Of a DNA stretch of 5,126 nt, positions 1-5,126 are shown one piece after another; within the stretch, counting starts at the first letter, position 1; each line of letters opens with the position of its first letter. Origin of the DNA: Porticoccaceae bacterium (GTDB lineage Bacteria > Pseudomonadota > Gammaproteobacteria > Pseudomonadales > Porticoccaceae); NCBI GenBank assembly GCA_017858295.1, contig JAFMBU010000128.1:1-5126 (forward strand), written 5' to 3'. The notes under the pieces were generated by a model. That model was not told where the DNA came from. It made no database searches and was given only the letters and a program-made list of their open reading frames with translations. The translations under genes and the position numbers were made by a program.

Positions 1-1190
1 TCCATTATTGGGAGCATCACTGCTGCTACGACAGAGAGAATAATCACCCCCATAAAAACAATCAAAATCGGATTGATCAATTTCAAAAACACTTCCACCG
101 CATTATTCAGCCGCAGAGAATAATAATCCGAGACTCGCAAGAGCATCTTATCCAGCTCACTGGACGCCTCGCCACTGCCCACCATATGCACCAGAAAACC
201 ACTGCCCACATCCCCTTCCAACAGCGCCTTATGTAGAGTCGAGCCCTGACGCATAGCCTCAGTAACCCCTTCCATTTTGCTGCGCAAGTGGAGGTTAGTT
301 ACTACAGAGGAGGAAATTTTCAGCGCTGCCAGTGCCGGTACACCATTGCTTAACAACACACCGAGGCTGCGAGACCAGTCGGCAATATTGGCCATGCGAA
401 TCCAGCGTCCAAGGCCCGGCATGGTCAGCATAAATGCGTGCCAGCGCTGATTGCGCTGAGGATCTTTCATGGCCTGAACAAAGCCTAGGTAGAGTCCAAC
501 CAAAAGGATCAACACAAACAATCCATAGCTCTGAGTAAACTCACTGAGATTGACAATAATTCTTGTGATCAGTGGCAGCTCACGATTGGAGCTCATAAAA
601 ATAGCGGTAATTTTGGGTACTACCCAGACCATCATAATGGCGACCACAATAATCGAGGTGCTGATCAGCGTCGCTGGATAGATCATGGCGCGACTGATGG
701 TCTTGCGGTTTTCTGCACTGCTCTCTAGATCTTCGGCGATGCGCATCAATACTTTATGCAGATGACCACTCTCTTCACCGACACTGATACCGGCGACAAT
801 GCTGTCGGGGATTTTGTAGGGGGAGCGGCGCAGGGCGTCAGAGAAACTGCGGCCTTCGATAATTTCACTGCGCCAGCTCTGCAGCATGCGGCGCTGCTTT
901 TCCGTTTCCGCCTGCTCGATGGTCATGCGCAGGGCGTCTTCCAATGGCAGACCGGACTCAATCAGAATCGCCTGCTGCTGCAGCAGTAGCGACAGATCAA
1001 AATTATTTACTCGCGCTTCGCGGCGGGACCCAGACTTTTTGGCTTTGGTTTGACTGACTTCCGAGAGTTTTGACGGCAGTAATTTTTTTTCTTTTAACAA
1101 CCGTCGGGCATGGCGCTCCGAGTCGGCGGAGATAACACCACTTACTTGTTTGCCGGAGAGGTCATAGGCTGCATAGTCAAAGGCTGGCAT
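1..1190 (-). CDS. gspF: Type II secretion system inner-membrane platform protein GspF (3' end cut by window edge)
   Basis: GspF is the polytopic inner-membrane platform protein of the type II secretion system; in known systems it contacts GspE and GspL and helps convert ATP hydrolysis into pseudopilus assembly. The reading frame gives 396 complete codons and no stop. The family is usually about 405 residues, so only around ten C-terminal residues are missing. The N-terminus (MPAFDYAAYDLSGKQVSGVI) is the typical GspF opening. Two tandem T2SSF domains are visible, at roughly residues 65-190 and 268-393. Each carries the family Gly-Glu motif: VGEESGHL near 138-144 and GSGEASSEL near 338-346. Hydrophobic segments lie at about 171-193 (after the conserved MIYPATL), 222-240 and 371-394, giving the usual three membrane spans. 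The ATG at 1190 lies 15 bp after the gspE stop, with a G-rich stretch (GGCGGGG) about 8 nt upstream as a likely ribosome site, so translation is probably linked to gspE. A PilC-type pilus protein is the alternative, but the partner ATPase is GspE-like. Confidence 0.95.
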   Translation of the reverse strand, partial: MPAFDYAAYDLSGKQVSGVISADSERHARRLLKEKKLLPSKLSEVSQTKAKKSGSRREARVNNFDLSLLLQQQAILIESGLPLEDALRMTIEQAETEKQRRMLQSWRSEIIEGRSFSDALRRSPYKIPDSIVAGISVGEESGHLHKVLMRIAEDLESSAENRKTISRAMIYPATLISTSIIVVAIMMVWVVPKITAIFMSSNRELPLITRIIVNLSEFTQSYGLFVLILLVGLYLGFVQAMKDPQRNQRWHAFMLTMPGLGRWIRMANIADWSRSLGVLLSNGVPALAALKISSSVVTNLHLRSKMEGVTEAMRQGSTLHKALLEGDVGSGFLVHMVGSGEASSELDKMLLRVSDYYSLRLNNAVEVFLKLINPILIVFMGVIILSVVAAVMLPIM

Positions 1191-1205
1191 GATTATGGCC
1201 CCGCC

Positions 1206-2669
1206 TTAAACGCTGGTGACACGAAGCACTTCTTCGATCGTGGTGACGCCGCGGCGGACCAATTCGAAGCCGGCATCGCGGATACTGGGTACGGTCTTGC
1301 GGATAGCATTTTCAAGCTCTAGCTCGCCAGCATTTTCATGGATCAGAGTTTGCAAATTGGCATCTACCGAGACCAGTTCAAAGAGTGCCTGGCGGCCTTT
1401 AAAACCGGTGTTATTGCACTCAGTGCAACCTGAGGAGTGGAAGGTCTCTGCGCCGGGCTGCAGTTGCAGCAGATTGCGATTAAAGTCATTGGGCTGCTCA
1501 GCCACGCGACAACCGGTGCAGAGTTTACGCAGCAAACGCTGAGAGACTATGCCGCGGACAGTGGAGGCAAGCAAAAAGCTGTCGACGCCAAGATCCTGCA
1601 GCCGTGTAATGGCACCGGCGGCAGTATTGGTGTGCAGGGTTGAGAGCACCAGGTGACCAGTCAAACTGGCCTGGGTGGCAATTTCGGCGGTTTCGCCATC
1701 GCGAATCTCACCGATCAGAATCACATCCGGATCCTGACGCAAAATAGCGCGCAGGCCGCGGGCAAAGGTCATACCGGCGCGGAGGTTAATCTGTGTTTGG
1801 CTAATTCCGGGAAGGTCATATTCCACTGGATCTTCGACGGTCATAATGTTGCGCTGCTGACGATCCATCTGCTGCAGGGCGGCATAGAGCGTAGTGGTTT
1901 TACCAGAACCGGTGGGGCCGGTGACTAGAATAATGCCGTGGGGCCGTGAGACCAGATCCACTAACTCTGCTTTGGTGTCCTGAGGCATGCCCAGATCATC
2001 GGTCTTGAGCTTGCCAGCATCTTTATCCAACAGTCGCATCACCACTCGCTCTCCATGACTGGAGGGCATAGTGGAAACACGCAGATCAATACTGCGGCCA
2101 CCTAGGCGCACACTCATGCGGCCATCCTGAGGCAGGCGGCGCTCGGCAATATCTAACTTTGACATCACCTTGATACGGGAAATTAGCAGCGGTGCAATTT
2201 GAATCGAGGGGGACAGAACTGTGCGCAATACGCCATCGAGGCGAAACCTCACCAGCGCCTCTTTCTCGTAGGGTTCGATATGAATATCGGAGGCATTTTC
2301 TTTTAGGGATTCGGCGATCACTGCATTGAGCAGGCGCACAATTGGCGCGTCGTTCTCGGCGTCCAAAAGATCACCGGCATCTTCAAGCTCGGCGGCGGCA
2401 GATTCCATATCGACAAAGTCTTTCATGTCGGCCATAACCGATTCTGAGGAATTCTGTCGGCCGCTGTAAAGCTGGCTCAACTGAGCATCGAACTCTTGAT
2501 CGGCAACGGCATGCACAGCCAATGTACCATTGCTCATACGAACAACTTCACTGACCGCCCAGTCTGGCGCATCTGGCGCCAATAACAGATCACTTTCAGC
2601 AGTGCGCAAAAGTACTCGGTTAACCCGGGCAAATTCGTAGGGCAGTAAGTCGAGCGCTTCTTCTGTCAT
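1206..2669 (-). CDS. gspE: Type II secretion system assembly ATPase GspE
   Basis: GspE is the cytoplasmic hexameric ATPase that powers pseudopilus assembly for export of folded periplasmic proteins. From the chosen ATG the protein has 487 residues, close to the family norm of about 500. Visible in order: a short N-terminal domain opening MTEEALDLLPYEFARVNRVLL, the usual GspE start; an acidic linker (about 80-108); the N2E region with NASDIHIEPYE (125-135); Walker A GPTGSGKT (251-258); the Asp box TVEDPVEY (277-284); Walker B with DPDVILIGEIRD (313-324); the His box LTGHLVLSTLHTN (336-348); and the zinc-binding tetracysteine C384/C387 and C415/C418, spaced as in GspE and PilB. All key catalytic residues are present. 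The frame stays open upstream to an ATG at 2813, but the extra 48 residues have no family resemblance, and the ATG at 2669 has an AGAGGT ribosome site. It heads a gsp operon with gspF; no gspC or gspD lies directly upstream. Confidence 0.96.
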   Translation of the reverse strand: MTEEALDLLPYEFARVNRVLLRTAESDLLLAPDAPDWAVSEVVRMSNGTLAVHAVADQEFDAQLSQLYSGRQNSSESVMADMKDFVDMESAAAELEDAGDLLDAENDAPIVRLLNAVIAESLKENASDIHIEPYEKEALVRFRLDGVLRTVLSPSIQIAPLLISRIKVMSKLDIAERRLPQDGRMSVRLGGRSIDLRVSTMPSSHGERVVMRLLDKDAGKLKTDDLGMPQDTKAELVDLVSRPHGIILVTGPTGSGKTTTLYAALQQMDRQQRNIMTVEDPVEYDLPGISQTQINLRAGMTFARGLRAILRQDPDVILIGEIRDGETAEIATQASLTGHLVLSTLHTNTAAGAITRLQDLGVDSFLLASTVRGIVSQRLLRKLCTGCRVAEQPNDFNRNLLQLQPGAETFHSSGCTECNNTGFKGRQALFELVSVDANLQTLIHENAGELELENAIRKTVPSIRDAGFELVRRGVTTIEEVLRVTSV

Positions 2670-2673
2670 TGAT

Positions 2674-2679
2674 ACCTCT
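2674..2679 (-). promoter_or_regulatory. gspE Shine-Dalgarno site that fixes the start
   Basis: On the minus strand AGAGGT precedes the ATG at 2669 by 4 nt, after an A-rich stretch (seven As). This decides in favour of the 487-residue GspE over the longer 535-residue reading that would begin at 2813. Confidence 0.75.
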
Positions 2680-2747
2680 GTTTTTTTAATTTCGGGATCG
2701 CAGCCAATAATGGCGTTTTCTTGTCCGTACCCTGAAAGGCAAACCTT

Positions 2748-2778
2748 AGCATATCGGGCTCTAGGGTTACATTGACAA
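2748..2778 (-). promoter_or_regulatory. Possible sigma70 promoter for gspEF
   Basis: On the minus strand TTGTCA (2773-2778) is followed after 19 nt by TATGCT (2748-2753). The -35 matches five of six consensus positions and the -10 matches four of six, but the spacer is longer than the ideal 17. It sits 79 bp or more upstream of the gspE ATG, inside the 166-bp gap 2670-2835. The rest of that gap shows only a small AAGG/CCTT hairpin (around 2737-2748) and a 9-bp direct repeat (CGCAGCCAA on the plus strand at 2699 and 2802). I see no convincing intrinsic terminator for the gene upstream, so readthrough from it is also possible. Weak call based on motif matches only. Confidence 0.3.
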
Positions 2779-2835
2779 GCCGGCGCTGAAATCCCCCAGC
2801 CCGCAGCCAACACAATTGCTCTTTACACTTGCCCG

Positions 2836-3183
2836 CTAGTCTTTAGACGGTTTGCTTGAGGCCATGGGCGGGAATGGAAAAGGCCGCACATTGCCACCTG
2901 ACGCGTTGGCGCTAGCCTCGGTAATTTTACCGGTGCCCTCTTTTTCCACTTCGTCTATGCGCACAATTGACTGCATGGGAATAAAGCTGCGCTTGATCCC
3001 AGAAAACTCATTTTTGAGTTTCTCTTCGGCGGGATCAACAATCATCTGCGAACGCTCACCAAATATAAATTCTTCCACCTCGAGAAAGCCCCAGAGATCA
3101 CTCTGAAACACATGCCGCGCGTAAATCTCGTAGACCTGTCCCTGATTGAAAAAGGTGATTCTATAGATGGGTTCGCTGGACAT
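2836..3183 (-). CDS. DUF1820 family protein of unknown function
   Basis: This is a 115-residue protein that I recognise as DUF1820, a small conserved family of Pseudomonas-like gammaproteobacteria with no established function. The N-terminal part is the family core: PIYRITFFNQGQVYEIYARHV (about 5-25), then the segment around WGFLEVEEFIFGE (31-43), VDPAEEKLKNEF (49-60), and the IPMQSIVRIDEVEKEG stretch (68-83). The last 30 residues are Gly/Pro/Ser-rich with the PFPFPP motif, probably a flexible tail. There is no signal peptide, membrane span or cysteine cluster, so it is likely cytosolic. The ATG at 3183 is chosen because the conserved core begins within four residues of it; the ribosome site is weak (GGCAGA about 6 nt away). 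It is transcribed divergently from miaB across a 166-bp spacer. From memory the DUF1820-miaB neighbourhood recurs in Pseudomonas, which would suggest a housekeeping role, but that is an inference. Confidence 0.88.
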   Translation of the reverse strand: MSSEPIYRITFFNQGQVYEIYARHVFQSDLWGFLEVEEFIFGERSQMIVDPAEEKLKNEFSGIKRSFIPMQSIVRIDEVEKEGTGKITEASANASGGNVRPFPFPPMASSKPSKD

Positions 3184-3220
3184 GAATTTTCTGCCAATTC
3201 GGTGTGTTTAAAGGGCGATA

Positions 3221-3226
3221 ATAATA
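3221..3226 (-). promoter_or_regulatory. Possible -10 element for the DUF1820 gene
   Basis: On the minus strand TATTAT (five of six matches to TATAAT) lies about 38 nt upstream of the DUF1820 ATG. No good -35 hexamer is found 16-18 nt upstream; that stretch is A/T-rich instead. The start point would be near 3214, giving a leader of about 30 nt. Tentative. Confidence 0.3.
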
Positions 3227-3240
3227 GCACAGGATGTTTT

Positions 3241-3272
3241 TATTTAGCGTCATTAAATGGCGACCCTAAATA
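3241..3272. repeat. AT-rich dyad in the divergent DUF1820/miaB spacer
   Basis: TATTTAG (3241-3247) and CTAAATA (3266-3272) form a perfect 7-bp inverted repeat around an 18-bp centre. The centre itself holds a second small dyad, CATT-A-AATG (3251-3259). It sits between the two divergent promoters, just upstream of the miaB -35, where an operator or a nucleoid-protein site could lie. AT-rich dyads of this size also arise by chance, and I cannot name a regulator that fits. Confidence 0.35.
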
Positions 3273-3283
3273 GCGGCTTTATG

Positions 3284-3311
3284 TTGCGAATTGGGCGTGC
3301 AGGGCTATAAT
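3284..3311 (+). promoter_or_regulatory. Sigma70 promoter of miaB
   Basis: TTGCGA (3284-3289) and a perfect TATAAT (3306-3311) are separated by 16 nt. Transcription would begin near 3317-3318, giving a leader of roughly 32 nt before the miaB ATG. The -35 matches four of six positions. This is the best promoter in the window. Confidence 0.7.
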
Positions 3312-3349
3312 GCTCGACCTCTTTAATTGATCAAAGATTAACCAATTTC

Positions 3350-4696
3350 ATGACCGAAACTGTAATTAAACCGATTAAAAAGCTCCATATCGTTACTCAC
3401 GGCTGCCAAATGAATGAGTATGATTCTGCGCGCATGCGCGATTTGCTCGGCGACAGCCATCAGATGATCGCCACGGATGATGCAGCAGACGCGGACGTGA
3501 TTCTGCTCAATACCTGTTCGATCCGCGAGAAGGCCCAGGAGAAAGTCTTTCACCAGCTCGGTCGCTGGAAACATCTTAAAGAAGCTAATCCAGATTTAAT
3601 TATTGGTGTCGGCGGCTGTGTCGCCAGCCAAGAAGGCGCGGCAATTGCCAAGCGCGCGCCCTTTGTCGACTTGGTGTTTGGCCCGCAAACCCTGCATCGG
3701 CTGCCGGAAATGATGGAAACCAGTCAAGCCGATGGCACTGTGGTCGTCGATATTAGCTTTCCGGAAATTGAAAAGTTTGATCGCCTGCCAACGCCAGAGG
3801 CCGACGGTGTATCCGCCTTTGTCTCGATTATGGAAGGCTGTTCCAAGTACTGTTCATTTTGCGTAGTGCCCTACACTCGCGGCGAAGAAGTTAGTCGCCC
3901 CATGGCCGATGTGCTCGCCGAAATCAGCGCGCTGGCCGAGCAAGGTGTTCGAGAAGTCAACCTGCTGGGTCAGAACGTCAACGCCTATCTAGGCGAGATG
4001 CCCGATGGATCAATCTGTGACTTTGCCGAGCTGCTGCCCTACGTGGCCGATATTGATGGTATAGATAGAATTCGCTACACCACCTCCCATCCGGTGGAAT
4101 TTTCCGATCGCCTGATTGAGGTCTACGCTCGCGTGCCCGAGCTAGTGAGCCATCTACACCTGCCGGTACAGAGCGGCTCGGACAAAATATTGATGGCCAT
4201 GAAGCGGGGCCACACCGCCATTGAGTACAAGTCAAAAATCCGCCGTCTGCGTGAAGTGCGCCCAGATATCAGCATCTCCTCAGATTTTATTATTGGTTTC
4301 CCCAATGAGAGCGAAGAGGATTTTTCCGCCACCATGAAGCTGATCAGTGATATTGGCTTTGATACCTCATTTAGCTTTATCTACAGCGCCAGACCCGGAA
4401 CACCGGCTGCCGATTTGCCCGATAGCACGCCAGAAGCGGTGAAAAAACAGCGCCTTAAAATTCTTCAGGATCGCATCAGCCAGAATGCCGCCGAGATCAG
4501 TCGACGCATGGTGGGCAAACGAGAAAAACTGCTGGTCACCGGTATTTCGAAAAAAGATCCGGGGCAGCTTCAGGGGCGTACAGAGAATAATCGTGTGGTG
4601 AATTTCCGCAGCGATAATCATGCCCTGATAGGCACTTTTGTCGACAGCATTGTCACCGAGGCATTGCGTAACTCACTGCGTGGCGAATTAGCCTAG
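3350..4696 (+). CDS. miaB: tRNA-2-methylthio-N6-isopentenyladenosine-37 synthase MiaB
   Basis: MiaB is a radical-SAM methylthiotransferase. It adds the 2-methylthio group to N6-isopentenyladenosine at position 37 of tRNAs that read UNN codons, acting after MiaA. The 448-residue length is normal for the family. The N-terminal UPF0004 domain has the three cysteines for the auxiliary 4Fe-4S cluster: C19 in THGCQMNEYDS, C56 in LLNTCSIRE and C90 in VGGCVASQ. The radical-SAM Cx3Cx2C motif follows at C164, C168 and C171 (EGCSKYCSFCVVPYTRG). Further conserved parts are NLLGQNVNAY (204-213), YTTSHP (243-248), LHLPVQSGSD (269-278), SDFIIGFP (311-318) and the C-terminal TRAM tRNA-binding domain (about 385-446). 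All cluster ligands are intact, so the enzyme should be active. The start at 3350 is fixed because the next in-frame ATG (residue 21) would remove C19. It has its own promoter but only a poor ribosome site (AAAG about 13 nt away). The PhoH-like gene lies 135 bp downstream. Confidence 0.98.
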   Translation: MTETVIKPIKKLHIVTHGCQMNEYDSARMRDLLGDSHQMIATDDAADADVILLNTCSIREKAQEKVFHQLGRWKHLKEANPDLIIGVGGCVASQEGAAIAKRAPFVDLVFGPQTLHRLPEMMETSQADGTVVVDISFPEIEKFDRLPTPEADGVSAFVSIMEGCSKYCSFCVVPYTRGEEVSRPMADVLAEISALAEQGVREVNLLGQNVNAYLGEMPDGSICDFAELLPYVADIDGIDRIRYTTSHPVEFSDRLIEVYARVPELVSHLHLPVQSGSDKILMAMKRGHTAIEYKSKIRRLREVRPDISISSDFIIGFPNESEEDFSATMKLISDIGFDTSFSFIYSARPGTPAADLPDSTPEAVKKQRLKILQDRISQNAAEISRRMVGKREKLLVTGISKKDPGQLQGRTENNRVVNFRSDNHALIGTFVDSIVTEALRNSLRGELA

Positions 4697-4717
4697 CCAG
4701 CCTGGATATAAGCAATC

Positions 4718-4813
4718 AGGTTAAGAGGTCAAGTTGTTATACGATTTGAGCAGGTTAAAGTGGTTACCCTGCTTCACAGTTCGCGCTATGCTTGTAATAA
4801 CTTCTCTTAACTT
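4718..4813 (+). repeat. Long imperfect inverted repeat / hairpin in the miaB-ybeZ spacer
   Basis: The left arm 4718-4741 pairs with the right arm 4793-4813. GTTAAGAG (4720-4727) pairs perfectly with CTCTTAAC (4804-4811). After a 3-nt bulge (GTC, 4728-4730), AAGTTGTTA (4731-4739) pairs with TAATAACTT (4795-4803) with one G-U wobble. Two more pairs, one of them G-U, extend each end, for about 21 pairs in total, 18 of them Watson-Crick. Within the apical part a second stem, AGCAGG (4749-4754) with CCTGCT (4768-4773), closes a 13-nt loop. No run of T follows either arm, so it does not look like an intrinsic terminator. The 3' arm ends next to the AAGG ribosome site of the downstream gene. Function unknown: a leader structure, an RNase III target or the remnant of a small inverted-repeat element are all possible. 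Confidence 0.6.
4773..4800 (+). promoter_or_regulatory. Possible weak promoter for the PhoH-like gene
   Basis: TTCACA (4773-4778) and TAATAA (4795-4800) are 16 nt apart; an alternative pair is TTACCC (4764-4769) with TATGCT (4787-4792), 17 nt apart. Neither is strong. If the first is used, the transcript would begin around 4806 and would lack the left arm of the hairpin, so the structure would form only on readthrough from miaB. Confidence 0.25.
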
Positions 4814-4818
4814 AAGGT
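4813..4818 (+). promoter_or_regulatory. Likely ribosome site of the PhoH-like gene, unusually far from its start
   Basis: TAAGGT is the only purine-rich Shine-Dalgarno-like motif upstream of the TTG start. It lies 13 nt away, longer than the usual 5-9, and directly adjoins the 3' arm of the 4718-4813 hairpin. It also overlaps the small palindrome CTTAACTTAAG (4806-4816). Confidence 0.4.
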
Positions 4819-4831
4819 ACAAAAGCACTCA

Positions 4832-5126
4832 TTGAAAAGATCGGATAATCAACCATCTGCCTCGACACTCACACTCGAGCCCAATGATGCCCGTCGTCTC
4901 GCTGCACTCTGCGGCCAATTTGATGAAAATATTCGCCTTATCGAACAGCGTCTCGACGTTGATATTCGCTCGCGGGACAATTTTTTTGCCGCCTATGGCG
5001 ATCTTGCCGCAGCCAATCAAGCCACCGCAGTGATTTATAACCTCTATCAGCAGACCGCCCATTACACTGAACTGTCCGCCGAGGAAGTACACCTTAACTT
5101 GCGCCAGAGCCAGCCGCAGCCTGAGC
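4832..5126 (+). CDS. ybeZ: PhoH-family (YbeZ-like) ATPase, 5' part only
   Basis: This is the first 98 residues of a PhoH/YbeZ-family protein; the full family is about 320-350 residues. YbeZ is a cytosolic P-loop NTPase linked to the rRNA-processing protein YbeY; its exact reaction is not settled. The recognisable part is the N-terminal domain that precedes the PhoH ATPase core: LEPNDARRLAALCGQFDENI (about 15-34), IEQRLDVDIRSRDNFFAAYG (37-56) and ELSAEEVHLNLR (80-91). The Walker motifs would lie beyond the window edge. The start is inferred to be TTG. An in-frame TAA stands 24 nt upstream (4808-4810), no ATG or GTG occurs between it and the conserved core, and the family core begins about 15 residues after the TTG. 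The position downstream of miaB on the same strand matches the miaB-ybeZ-ybeY order of other gammaproteobacteria, supporting the call independently. Confidence 0.9.
   Translation, partial: MKRSDNQPSASTLTLEPNDARRLAALCGQFDENIRLIEQRLDVDIRSRDNFFAAYGDLAAANQATAVIYNLYQQTAHYTELSAEEVHLNLRQSQPQPE

Noticed and set aside
1083..1090. Run of eight A residues in the gspF coding strand as a slippage or frameshift site
   Set aside because: The frame reads through correctly (Lys-Glu-Lys-Lys-Leu) with conserved GspF sequence on both sides, so there is no sign of a break or a programmed shift.
756..1928. Plus-strand open frames across the gspE/gspF region
   Set aside because: They lie antisense to strongly conserved gspF and gspE, show no family resemblance and have no ribosome sites; they are shadows of the real genes.
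2780..2812. GC-rich GCTG/CAGC pairing downstream of the DUF1820 gene as an intrinsic terminator
   Set aside because: The stem is only four clean base pairs before mismatches, and no T-run follows on the minus strand.
2670..2813. 48-codon in-frame extension of gspE up to an ATG at 2813
   Set aside because: The extra residues are unlike any GspE N-terminus. The internal ATG at 2669 has a clear AGAGGT site and matches the family start, and a candidate promoter falls inside the extension.
3978..4621. Minus-strand open frames inside miaB
   Set aside because: They overlap the conserved MiaB radical-SAM and TRAM regions antisense and have low-complexity, unrecognisable translations.
4749..4773. 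AGCAGG/CCTGCT hairpin as the miaB terminator
   Set aside because: Six base pairs with a 13-nt loop and no following T-run; better explained as the apex of the larger 4718-4813 structure.
4829..5092. Minus-strand 87-codon open frame at the right edge
   Set aside because: It is antisense to the conserved PhoH N-terminal domain, which explains the region better and fits the miaB neighbourhood.

Overview
The window looks like ordinary chromosomal DNA of a gammaproteobacterium with moderate GC content. Two things point there: the neighbourhood of miaB followed by a PhoH-family ATPase (the miaB-ybeZ order of E. coli and relatives), and a type II secretion cluster next to a DUF1820 gene. Protein style (GspE/GspF, DUF1820) suggests a Pseudomonas- or Cellvibrio-like marine lineage, but the genus cannot be fixed from this sequence alone. 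I see no rRNA, tRNA, CRISPR array, insertion sequence or phage gene.

The left half, on the minus strand, is the start of a type II secretion (general secretory pathway) operon. It holds gspE (assembly ATPase, 1206..2669) followed after 15 bp by gspF (inner-membrane platform protein, 1..1190, with only its last few residues cut off by the window edge). GspE hydrolyses ATP in the cytoplasm and drives pseudopilus assembly through the GspF/GspL platform. Upstream of gspE, also on the minus strand and behind a 166-bp gap, is a small DUF1820 protein gene (2836..3183) of unknown function. No gspC or gspD lies directly upstream, so the operon appears to start at gspE.

The right half, on the plus strand and divergent from the DUF1820 gene, holds miaB (3350..4696), the radical-SAM tRNA methylthiotransferase. 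It has a good sigma70 promoter in the 166-bp divergent spacer. After a 135-bp gap comes the 5' end of a PhoH/YbeZ-family ATPase gene (4832..>5126), which appears to use a TTG start. In many gammaproteobacteria this is followed by ybeY, a CorC-like gene and lnt, which would lie outside the window.

The most unusual thing seen is not a gene. The miaB-ybeZ spacer can fold into a long imperfect hairpin (4718..4813, about 21 base pairs with one 3-nt bulge) whose 3' arm ends directly against the putative ybeZ Shine-Dalgarno sequence. I found no evidence for a wholly new multi-gene system here.
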